Shown here in pieces: positions 18,634 to 36,564 of a stretch of 64,000 bases of DNA. The notes under the pieces are model-generated. The model was not told the DNA's origin. It ran no database searches and saw only the letters and a list, made by a program, of their open reading frames with translations. Within the stretch, counting starts at the first letter, position 1, and the number at the start of each line of letters is the position of its first letter. Origin of the DNA: Apoderus coryli. Its lineage: Eukaryota > Arthropoda > Insecta > Coleoptera > Attelabidae. The stretch is taken from contig OU452202.1 of assembly GCA_911728435.2 (NCBI GenBank), positions 11,015,135 to 11,079,134 on the forward strand, in the 5' to 3' direction. The translations under genes were made by a program, and so were the position numbers.

Positions 18634-19615
18634 TGTTATTTTTCTTCACTGCACGGATGGACTATTACATGAAGTATACCATTGTGTTGTTGATAACTTA
18701 CAACGGAGGCTACTTTTCTACTTTTGCGCAAACAACTATACAAACCAATAAAAATTGGCAGTGAAACGAGAAAAAAAATACAACCGAGTTGTTTCTTGTG
18801 TTGTGTCCTAAATATAGTTAAAAATTTGAAGTGCAAATATTAAAAGATTCATTTACGACTTCACCAGAACATTTTTAACTCTCGACGCGCATTACGTTAG
18901 CATCCTCAGGAGAGAATGAACCCACTACGGCATTATATATCATATTGTGGTGCGCCCTGATTGGTCGAAAAATAATCAACAAATGCGCAACAAACACAGT
19001 GTCTTGGTGAAGTGGTAAAACGGGTCTTTCAATATTTATACTTTAAATATATTTAGGACACAACAAAAAAAAAAATTCCGTTGAATGTAAAACCATAGAA
19101 CATACAATCTCGACAACAGTAGACATCTCACCGCAGACGAAGAGGTAGGTAAATCAGTGTATAAGTAAAGTAGAAATATAGCAGAATAATGTAAAAAAAC
19201 AAAAAGACAGCAGCAGCATTCATCCTTCTGCCAGCATCACACACATATTGGCGTATCAGTAACGCTTCGGTCGGTGATCTTCAAGCATTAGGTCGTCGAT
19301 CTTACTACAGAGTGTCTTTACTGATGGATGGAATAACTTATGTTGGGCAATAAAGCTATTATTAGTATTAGATGTATCAATTTGTCTGAGTCTAACTTAT
19401 GCATAAAGGCAGATCGATATCTGTGATTGGTACGACTATGGTATTCTGATGAGCTTATAAAAAAACCAAACAATGTTTTCAAAATCTGTCGTTTGCACTA
19501 CATTAGACTGAGTCTCTGCTTATTTAAAAAAAATCATCTGCAACATTTTTTATGATCTAATTCTAAATAAGTCTAGATTAGCAGGTTACTACGAGGTTGT
19601 ATTGTAGAATTTCTT

Positions 19616-19656
19616 CTCAACGTTTCCTCAAAACTACTGATAAGCATCTTCAGGAG
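19616..19656 (-). ncRNA. Hammerhead-like 41-nt motif, type C
   Basis: The minus strand has stem I CUC, CUGAAGA (intact CUGANGA core), U, a weak stem II closing UGAG, GAAACGU, U, stem I GAG. Stem I pairs differ in sequence from the related motifs at 41817 and 28418 (GCU/AGC) yet remain complementary. The extra U after the core is shared by the group. Confidence 0.35.
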
Positions 19657-19773
19657 TTAACGTAGTATTCACTACTGGAGAAATTTTGAGAAGAAATTTG
19701 TAATATAACCGTAATAACCCACTTCACCTCACTTCAAGCAATTACGTATATTCAAAGTGGCCAATAAACTTAC

Positions 19774-20249
19774 TCTCATTGAAAAATGTGCGTTTATCTT
19801 CATTTTTCTTAATTTTCATAGCTGCAAATGCAGCTTGAGGTATGCAAGACATAGCTTTGAAGTCTTTAGACGTTGAATAGATCTTGCCACAACCTATAAA
19901 GATATCGGGAAAATTACAAAAATTATTTTTTTTGTAAAATTATCTCTATACAACATGATTTACAGTGGATGGTAGTTTAGAAGTTTATAGAAAACGGATC
20001 GCAGAATTGTTCTGAAAATTTCTTAGCTATTACTATAAAATTGTAACGTCGTTTCTGTCAAAAATTAAATCGATAGAACAGCTAAGAAAATGTAAGATGC
20101 CAAATTTTCTAAAAATCTTGCGTTCAGTTTTCATCAATCATGTTGTATTCAAATTGGGTGTTCTGTAACTTACTTTGACAAATTGTGAATGCTTGAGTCA
20201 AAATGACCTCCTCAAATCCTTGGGAATAATTTAAAGCTATAATCAACAT
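19774..20249 (-). CDS. Candidate two-exon small protein gene, function unknown
   Basis: Exon 20249-20174 starts at ATG (MLIIALNYSQG), ending one base into a codon at CAAA|GTAAGT. After a 280-bp intron, an acceptor (ctttatag) opens exon 19893-19774 in the matching phase. It reads CGKIYSTSKDF, AMSCIPQAAFAAMKI and KKNEDKRTFFNE, and ends one base into a codon at a strong GTAAGT donor. The frame upstream of the ATG is open back to a stop and hydrophobic (FFFEFAYICFC), so a signal peptide from a longer exon is conceivable. The product has three cysteines after the start. No family recognised; the third exon was not found. The second exon's phase would also fit kinesin exon 8962, so membership in that gene is not excluded. 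Confidence 0.35.
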
Positions 20250-20714
20250 GCAGAAACAAATATATGCAAATTCAAAAAAGAATATGCAAAATAAAACTCA
20301 CAAAACGGATTAAAAATACACTTGCTTAACAGTAGATCACTATAATTAATATAACAAATTTTTCACGAGCAAAATAACATTATATCTCTTGAAAAATGTA
20401 TACAATATAAAAATAATAATAACCAAAGCATTCAGACACTGATATCGAGGTTATCAAGGGTCAGTAGATAAAACGTAGAAATTGGGATCAACTTGTAACA
20501 ATAACAGTAAATTAAATAATACAAAATAAATCATTGTTGGCAATATTTATTTACTGAAGTGGTTAAAATAAATCTGCGATTGTTGAAGCGTCAGGTGTTC
20601 TACAGAGAGGGGTTTGAACTTCAAATTACACTATAATTATATAATCAGTAAATTTTATAAGATGTAAGGATTTTAGAATTTTAAAGGAAGTTTGTCTGAA
20701 TGTTGCAATATTTT

Positions 20715-20945
20715 TGTTTGTTGATCCTTGGTTCGTTCGGTTTTAGAATATGCTAGCTCGATATGAACTCCATATTATGAATGTCATTGATCGTATTGAG
20801 ATGGTTCAAAGAGTCTGCCAGATTTATATCTTACAAATTGGGAATACCATCTGAGCAGTATTTATAGTTGTCATGATGTTTTAACTATTTGAATCTGCCT
20901 GAATTGAGAGAGCTTGAAATTTCATTCTACGCGTTATGCATGTAA
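20715..20945 (+). mobile_element. Non-LTR retrotransposon C-terminal relic
   Basis: Broken plus-strand frames read like the end of an RT ORF: a leucine-rich 'LEYAS.IWTPYY' segment, then IDRIE.VQR.F..FI.YKLGIP, then LPELRELEISFYALCM. Several frameshifts. No intact catalytic part. Confidence 0.6.
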
Positions 20946-21060
20946 TTATTCAAAGAATGTGTAGATTGCGAATGTTTATTTTTTTCACCTTCCTTGAGAC
21001 ATTTGTATCCACTGTCAAGGAAAAGATCTATAACAGTAATAATTGATTTATTGGGAATTA

Positions 21061-21534
21061 TACACTGTGTCCAAGATAAGAATAATTTTTAGTAACAGCT
21101 AAAAACACTGAAAACTTGTTTAAACCATTACGTGTGATTACCACCTATTTTGTGAATTGAAAATAACTTTAAATTTAACAATAAAAAATCCAGGGCCGTA
21201 TTTTAAAAAACAAAGTTGATGATGGTTTTTCAAAAACGAAACGTCGTAGTGGAAATTTGTAAACGCTATATTTTTCTCCTCACAAGGTAACAATGAGAAA
21301 GTGCTTTTCATTTTTTTATATCTGTAAAAATAATGTCAGAAATAAATAAAAACTAAAATCGCAAAAAATCGTTTTTTGACAAATGCTCGAAAACGGATGA
21401 AGTTACTTTACTTTTGAAAACACTATTTAAAAGGTGTTTAAACTGTGCAACTTTTCTCTAATTTAATCGACATTCTAACTCCTACCGTTTCCAAGATTCC
21501 AGTGCTATCCCATTCTTATCTTGGACACAGTGTA
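21061..21534. mobile_element. TA-flanked MITE, copy 2 (474 bp)
   Basis: Same terminal inverted repeat as 3881-4719 (tacactgtgtccaagataag), again bordered by TA. It shares internal blocks with copy 1 (aacaat...atccagggc, and gtcagaaataaataaaaact) but is shorter by about 365 bp, so one is an internal deletion of the other. Confidence 0.85.
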
Positions 21535-24087
21535 TATTTCAATGTGATATAAATTTATAACTATGGGTACCTGTTCTTACACAGAAAATATATTTAATTT
21601 TTTTTGAGGATTGAGATTGATTGATAGTATTATTATTACGAGTATAAGCGTATTTATTATTTATTTTTGAGGTTTCTTGTAATGAGACGTAATGTTGGAA
21701 ATTTCCGTAAATAAATAAAATAATATAATTTAAGCATATCCTTGAACTTCCTCGTTGCTGCTTAATATACATAAATAGTTAGAATTTAAGAAAATAGCTA
21801 CAAAATAAAATATATACCTACCTACTTAATTGAAAATTAAAATAATGTTATGTATTTTAACTATTTAACAGTGAGGTTTATGTCGAACATGTAATTATCG
21901 GCAAAAAACTAAAAAGTGATTGTAGTCACTGCCTCAGGAATGTCCAGTTATGGCGTCTACCACGTAGAGATCGGCTGCAAATTCCTTAGACTACTTATAC
22001 GCCTGCCGCAGAGACTTCTTAAACTGCAAATGTTTTTTTATTTATTTTATATTTATATTTATAAAAAATATCATCATAAATATAAATGTTTTTTTTCCTG
22101 TTTTCTTGAACCTTCTTATAAATATATTTTGTTTCTTGGGGTCTTTACTACTACCAGGGCTGGCTATCACTATATTTATAAAAAATATCATTATAAATAT
22201 AAATGTTTTTTTTTTCTGTTTTCTTGAACCTTCTTGTAAATATATTTTTGTTTCTTGGGGTCTTTGATTCTGAACCAAATATCCCAATTCTGAGATTTGA
22301 CACAAAGTATTTTTTACAAATTATTACTTTCCTAAATAAACATCAAGTATCTTAAAGGTTCAAAAAATGTGTCGCCGGATTTAAGTTAATTTTTTTATGG
22401 TCATACCTTTAAAAACCAAAATATATTGTAATCGGCCCAATAATACAGACGAACTCCGAGCGTCCATCGAGGAAGCATTCCGAAATTTACAGAGGCAATA
22501 ACCATTCATAATGTTAATGCTTTAAGAAGAATTGAAACAGTGGGTGGCTTATGTATAAGAGAAAATGGTCGACACTGAACAATTTAATTAGGTTTGTTAA
22601 TCGTTTTGGTTACTTTAATAGAGTGTCTAATGTTAAACCCTCACTGATATATATTTATTTCAAAATATTGCTTGATACCAATATAGTCAGTCATACATGT
22701 TTCGAGAATACATTCTCTTACATGGGATGTGATATATGATAACACCACCAAATGGTGAACATTTTCGTTTTCACCCTGTACCTATCTCAGAAACAAAAAT
22801 ATGAATTCCATTTGTCGCATTAAAAGTTTCAACAAAAGTGTCACAGGGTCGCGAAAACCGCGCTGACATACCCTGCAGTCTCAACCAAAATAGGACACAG
22901 TGGACTTCTAATGCAGAATGACGCATATGTAATGTCTTACCAGATAATATAAACTATTATTTCGTTTGATTATTATTCGGAGAAGAAAGTTAGATTGATT
23001 CTTGAAAAAATATTCACTATCCAACCCACATATTTCTTTTATTGAGAAATCAAAATTTGCAGAATGGATCTAGCTTACCTGGTCGCAGTATATACGAACA
23101 GGAACTATCGTTTGGATACATTCTACAATACGACAATAGATAATATCAAGGTTTATCTGTTGGTCAAGTGGTTTGGACTTTTTCTCCAAAAGAATAATTT
23201 GTATTAATAAAAAATGTAAACCTTTAAACACTATGAAGCAGCTAATCGTTTTATGCACAATGGAATAAAAGCAATCGAAAAAAAACTTTTGCTCGAATTT
23301 AAAACTGCGACCAATTCATTCAGTATTTCAGTCATCGTGCGTACAAACAGAAGATTATTTGTAAAAAACTTAATTTTTATGGAAATCTGAACTAAATACC
23401 CCTCTGAATTTTACTGTTTACGAGATTTCTATGAATGCCCTCCAACCTGTTAGGTTTGTTATTGGTAAACAAACAACCAAACTGTGTACTGCGAAGATTA
23501 ACTTGGTAATGTTTTCAAATATCCACTGATAAAAATTTTGATGAAATTCGGAGGTCGAGGTTATAATGTCATGTGGTTAAATTTACAAATTTCCTACCTG
23601 ATATGACTATCAACATTTTATTAGATATATAATATACTCGTATAACTTGAGCTTATCCACATTAAGACAGACTCTCAAATGCAAGTAAAAACTATTTAAT
23701 ATTTTCTGACTTGGGTCTGGATATCTGGACAATCAAACTGCCGACTCTGAAAAGAAACTGGGCTAAAAGGGAATTCATAGGACCAGAACCTGCAATATAG
23801 CGTTCAACATCACTAAAGGCATACTCCTACTTGGATGATGACAAAAGTTCAGAACTCTTGGCGAAACTATCCAGATTTATTATTTAATTAGATAAATCCA
23901 AACCAAAAGCAAGACTGGTTCGATTATCATCTATACCTTTTCAAGTTCAAATTGGCGCTAATCAGAATCAAAATGGAATTAGTCAAAATCAAATTGACAA
24001 CATCAATAGCAAATTGACATTAATCAAAAGCAACAAGCACAACCATCATTGTTGAAACCATTAACGAATATTAAACAACTAATTTTC
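21535..24087. other. Intergenic; one direct repeat, one decayed hammerhead-like motif
   Basis: Two direct copies of a ~100-bp AT-rich block about 117 bp apart (near 22053-22145 and 22170-22262) share cttgaaccttctt and tttcttggggtctttg. At 22688-22724 (minus) a GAGAA/UUCUC stem followed by GAAACAUGUA resembles the type A motif, but its CUGANGA part is lost. No gene recognised. Confidence 0.5.
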
Positions 24088-25090
24088 TTAGAAAATCATA
24101 TCTTGCATATCCAATGCAGCAGGAATAAATCTTTGTATATGTGCAAGGAATTTCGTCCAATTAGCAACGCCAATATTGCGACGAAGGATGTTCTGTAATT
24201 TCTGCAAAGGATATTGTGTTTGACACAGACGATACCGGTCAGCACCAGCCAAAATGATATTTAGCTCTTCAGCCATGTCTACTTTACCTTCTGCCTTTAA
24301 TACAGACCATTCTTGTTCAATAGGATTGAACATAGGGCGATATACGAACTTAGTCGTAAAAATGTGTGTGTGTGATGTGTCAAATTCGTCCTCTGCAAAA
24401 ACCTCTTTAATGCTGGAGTGGCATGCAGCATTATCAACTACTAACGCAACTACAATTCGGTAAATGTTTTGCGCTTTGCTTAAGCACTGTCTGACAAATT
24501 CGTTTGCTTCCGGCTTCTAAGTTCGTAATGAATTAGACCCATAGTTCCAATGCATCCTATTAGGTGAATATTCGACCTGTGCAACCTGCAGATATGCTTG
24601 TGCAACGACTTCCTTTTCTTACGGCCCTGGGTCCTCGATATGAAAAAAATAAGTTTCATCCTAATAATATGTAATAGGTATATTTTGTGCCTGAATATCC
24701 AAAAAATTTTCAGCGTCATTTCGTTTGCTTTGCTTTACTTCAAAACTGTTTGCCTTTTCGGGTTCTCTACGCACGGTCTTCAAGGTAAACATCAGTACAT
24801 GCAGATGCTGTCGAACGTTTTCCTTAGAAACATTTAATGCAAAAACTTCTCGTACTTTTTCACACAGTTGTTTAAGAGTAATTTTAAGATTTTCTTCGAC
24901 TGAACGTTCAGTGGTTATATTAACTCTACGTTTGTCTCTTCGCTGCTTCCCCAATAGCTCTTGATTGTTAACCTATCAATATGCAGTTCCTGTTGCCACA
25001 CCCAGTACATTTGCAAGATTATACGCCAGTCACCATTGGCTAGAGGGCGTAAATTTAAAAACACTGTTTTGTCATCCAAACATCCTTTAG
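24088..25090 (-). mobile_element. Degraded IS630/Tc1-like DDE transposase
   Basis: Minus-strand frames in order: ANGDWRIILQMY...VWQQELHIDRLTIK (25070 down), RDKRRVNITTERSVEENLK and ITLKQLCEKVREVF (HTH-like), NFLDIQAQNIPITYY, an FISRTQGR...NIHLIGCIGTMGLIHYE core piece, and NPIEQEWSVLKAE, the last resembling the final acidic motif region (SPMFNPIE.EWS..K). Frameshifts interrupt each piece, so it is dead. It abuts a BEL/Pao fragment at about 25200. Confidence 0.75.
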
Positions 25091-25200
25091 CACTGTTAAT
25101 TTGAAAGCAAGAACATGCTAAACTTCTTCGTTGGAGTCTACAATTGTTGTTGGCACATGTTAGAGAAACATATTGGCCAATATCTGGTAGAAATTTAGTC

Positions 25201-26165
25201 AAGCGTGTAGTAAGAGATTGTTTAATTTGTTTTCGGTTTAAACCTAAAAATTATTTCCCTTTAATGGGCCAGTTACCAAAACAATGAGTTTTCCAAAACC
25301 CTCCATTTCTTCACGATGGTGTAGATTATGCCGGTCCATTTACCATAAAAAATTATAAAGGTCGTGGTTGTAAGTTACATAAATGTTATCTTTGTTTATT
25401 TATCTGTTTAAGTATCAAAGCTATATATTTAGAAATTGTAAGTGATCTAAGCACTTCAGCTTTTCTAGAAGCTTTCCAAAGATTTGTTGCCCGACGTGGT
25501 AAGGCTTTTTTTAATGTATATAGCGATAACGGCAGTAATTTTATTGCTGAATTTTTATATTCAAATTGTAAAAATTTATCAGAAAAACTAGAATTTGGTC
25601 ATAAGATTAAATGGCACTTTATTGCAGCATACTCACCTCATCAGGGTGGACTCTAGGAAGCTGGAATTAAGTCAGCAAAACATCATATTAAAGGTGTAGT
25701 TTCTGAGAGTTTATTAACTTTCAAAAGTTTCATACTGTCTTGTCACAAATTGAAAGCATCCTGAACTCTAGACCCCTAACACCGTTTTCTACAAATCCAA
25801 ACGATTTAGAGGCACTTACACCGGCACACTTCCTGGTAGGCAGGTCACATCAGTCAATTCCTTATACTGATGTTCAGACCATACCAACAAACCGTCTCTC
25901 TCACTTTCAACAATTGGAGCGTATTAAACAAGAATTATGGACCCGATGGTCGCGAATATATAGCACAATCACAAGAGAGAAGGTTCCATCAACGTAAATT
26001 CCATGGTCCTAGTACACAATGACAATCTTCCACCAAACAAATGGTATCATTGAAGTGTACCCAGGAGTAGACAAGATAGTGCGGGTAGTGTTAGTGAAAA
26101 CTGCAAATGGAACAGCTAAAAGAGCTGTTAAAAGTTTTCCCATTACCAATAGAGTCATGTTAGGA
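25201..26165 (+). mobile_element. BEL/Pao LTR retrotransposon integrase fragment
   Basis: Plus strand: KRVVRDCLICFRFKPKNY (zinc-binding end), HDGVDYAGPFTIKNYKGRG, then a DDE core with SDLSTSAFLEAFQRFVARR and YSDNGSNFI, AYSPHQGGL interrupted by a stop, and the typical tail IESILNSRPLTP...LTPAHFLVGR. A final VYPGVDKIVRVVLVKTANG segment ends near 26150. No LTRs or upstream pol seen, and stops are present, so this is a dead fragment. Confidence 0.88.
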
Positions 26166-26633
26166 TATTTGAAGTTTTTTATTATTTCGACGATTATTAT
26201 AAAACAAAGATATCAAAACGGGTGTTGAAATTATTATCGTGAAATAAATGTCTACGTTTATTTGACGAAATATCAGGTGCATTTAAAGTATACATTTTTT
26301 TGACAAAATTGTATCGAGGTATCGTTACTAGTGGTTAAATGTTCTTCTATAATACATTTAAAATAGTTACTAGAATTATAATAAATAATAATACATTGTG
26401 TAATATTTAATTAATTATGGTAAATAAATAATTACATATTCCTAATTATTATTTTCAGATACACTTGTAATACTTTCAATTCAAGTACAAAAATATCTTC
26501 AACGCAAAAGTGTAATTAGTTAAAACTCTATGTTCAAAAATAATAAAAACATTAAAATAATTTATAATACAATTTACAAAGTAGCTTCTTAAATTTGTAA
26601 ACAAGAAATAATAATAAATTAAGAAAACAATAC
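26166..26633. other. SdhA 3' flank
   Basis: AT-rich sequence downstream of the SdhA stop; it probably contains the 3' UTR. No canonical AATAAA is evident close to the stop on the minus strand; ATTAAA-like variants occur near 26410. Confidence 0.4.
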
Positions 26634-34395
<7,762 letters not shown>

Positions 34396-34495
34396 ATTAT
34401 TGTCGTTTTATTCTTTCTTTAAAAACATATACCATATACCTATGTGCAAAATAAAATTTATTTTGAAACCAATCTTTTATTTTTTCGATATTTAG

Positions 34496-34503
34496 TATCG
34501 ATA
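34496..34503. promoter_or_regulatory. DRE-like motif TATCGATA upstream of SdhA
   Basis: A perfect palindromic TATCGATA lies about 100 bp upstream of the SdhA ATG (34395). In Drosophila this is the DREF-bound element of housekeeping promoters; its role here is inferred from position. Confidence 0.5.
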
Positions 34504-35562
34504 TTTGAATATATGCCAGTGCTTTCAAAACTCAATGCAACTTTCCTTCAAACGTTTCTACAAGTGAGTTTGAAGAAATCAACTGTTGTCCGCTGAGCTA
34601 ATGTGATATGATCACCTGCCACTCACCTCATTTCCATTTTTGTTGTAAAAACTAAAAACAGCAAAAATTATCATTGGCAACTCTGTACTACGTCCATAGA
34701 GTTCATCTTAAAAAAGATTCTAAGGAGTTCGCTTGTCAATTCTATAAACTAAATACGGGATTATAAGCCTTTTAACACCAAATTGATGTCATTTAGTCCT
34801 TTTGCAAATTTATCTGACAATTAAATTAGAAATTTAACCTCAAAATGGTTTGAGTTGGACAGTTTTGTTCCTTTTAGGACGAAACTGAAAGTGAGGTGAG
34901 TGAAAGATGATCGTATCGTCATTGTCTTTGTTTATAAAGCCAATGGTATCGTATAGAAGGATAACGCATTTTGAGAGTTAAATCGATCAGAACGTAATTT
35001 TTTGAAAAAATCTAATAATTGAAAATAGTCTATAAAATATTATTGTCGTATTTTCGCAATTTGATAAATAAATAATTATTTGTTAACGGAAAATTTTTTA
35101 GGTCTGGAAAAGGTGAAATTGTAAAATACATATCATCTATATTATGTTTCTTATTGTTGAAGAGTAATTATTCAGGGGATCTATTCGTCTATTCTCGAAG
35201 TCTTAAGAGTCGATCAACCGAGAGAACGGCGGCAAAGCTGCTAATTTAGGAGATTGTGACTCGCTACCCTCGATCGTCTGTTCTATTTTCAAGAATAAAA
35301 TTGCCCACCAGTGCTATTGTTGCCTAATGTTTGAATGAAAAATCCTGCTCAAAATTTCCAATACTTACACCTTTTATAAGAGTTCAGTACTGGGTCCTTG
35401 TACATTTCTCACATAATTGCACCAAGTAATACTGAAAAACCCCGTATTTTTTAATTTAAAAAATCTTAATGGAACAAATATCGAACTTTTCATAAGACCT
35501 TTGTAAAAACGATACTGGATTTCTAAAACTTTTTTAGGCTTATTATTATTGACCAAATATTT
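34504..35562. other. SdhA/PDAP1 divergent intergenic region
   Basis: The two genes are transcribed away from each other with 1375 bp between their ATGs, and this stretch holds both promoters. No TATA box or repeat recognised; a short minus-strand open frame at 35374-35556 has no known match. Confidence 0.5.
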
Positions 35563-35570
35563 TATCGATA
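35563..35570. promoter_or_regulatory. DRE-like motif TATCGATA upstream of PDAP1
   Basis: Perfect TATCGATA about 200 bp upstream of the PDAP1 ATG (35771), followed by GGATCGATCG. Same motif as upstream of SdhA; function inferred from Drosophila DREF biology. Confidence 0.5.
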
Positions 35571-35770
35571 ATATCTATGGATCGATCGAAAGCTATATCT
35601 CTATCAAGCTTGACGCATTGTTGACATTTTAAACTTTGACAAGTTTTAGAAAAGTTTTTTTCTAGTTGGTAATTAGGGTATTTTTTAATATCCTAAAAAC
35701 TTTCCTAAATATCAAAATATTTAGGTTGTGAATTATAGATATATTTTTAATTAAATTTGATTACTAGAAA

Positions 35771-36564
35771 ATGCCACGAGGTATGTATTTTGCTATAAGT
35801 ATATAACCACACGCAAACTAGATAATGTACACACTACATAGATATATTGGCATTGCTACGCCTAAAATGTTGTAATGTTTATTATTAGGAAAATTTACAA
35901 ATCACAAAGGACGTAATCGTAGATTTACTAATCCTGAAGAATTAGAAGAAGAAAGGAGAAAGGAGGAACAGAAAAAGAAATGGAGGCAAGCACATGGTGA
36001 TATAAGTAGCGAAAGTGAGGAGGAAGAGGCTGCGAAAAGTGGTAGCGAAGGTTCATCTAGTGATGCTGAAGAAAGCAGCAGCGGAGATGAAGAGGTAATC
36101 AACTAATAAAAGTTTTATACAAATTGATTTTTCTCTTTAAACTATAAATATTTTAGCATAAAGCAAAAGGAGTCTCAAATCTAATTGAAATAGAAAATCC
36201 AAACCGGGTTCAAAAGAAAGCTAAAAAACTCTCAACGCTTAACACTGCCGATTTAGATAGTAAACCCCAATTGTCTAGAAGGGAAAGAGAAGAAATAGAG
36301 AAACAAAAGGCACAAGCTCATTATCAAAAACTTCATGCTGAAGGAAAAACAGAACAGGCTCGTGCAGACTTAGCGAGATTGGCTATCATAAAACAACAGA
36401 GAGAAGAGGCCAAAAAAAGAAGAGAGGCTGAAATAAAAGGTACTTTCACAATATTTTATAGATTTTCAAGTTTTGATCAAATTATTTTTTTTTTCAATTT
36501 AGAGAAAGAGGATGCAGTAAAACAAAAGACGGCACAGACACAGAAAGCTTTAGGGAAAAAGTAA
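35771..36564 (+). CDS. PDAP1: PDAP1-type 28 kDa heat- and acid-stable phosphoprotein
   Basis: Four exons: 35771-35780, 35889-36094, 36157-36439, 36503-36564; 561 nt in phase, 186 aa (human protein about 181). The first exon encodes only MPR plus one base. The N-terminal part has [20 protein letters not shown], like the family's HKGRARQYTSPEE; a Ser/Glu-rich acidic stretch follows ([20 protein letters not shown], likely CK2-type sites). The conserved core is [16 protein letters not shown], then [18 protein letters not shown], then [20 protein letters not shown], and a lysine-rich tail ends GKK. The role in the cell is poorly defined (a PDGF-associated, highly charged phosphoprotein). An AATAAA at 36696 probably serves polyadenylation. 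Head to head with SdhA. Confidence 0.96.

Noticed and set aside
18880..18915. Type C-like sequence on the minus strand (CTGAGGATGCTAAC)
   Set aside because: The GAAAC half is missing; too decayed to assign.
19381..19490. Third exon for the 19774-20249 candidate (frame NFENIVWFFYK... to a stop)
   Set aside because: Phase would fit, but the acceptor lacks a pyrimidine tract and there is no independent support.
22042..22305. 87-codon minus frame and 103-codon plus frame
   Set aside because: Arise from an AT-rich direct repeat; no homology and no splice context.
35902..36102. Minus-strand serine/leucine-rich frame
   Set aside because: Antisense of the PDAP1 acidic exon.
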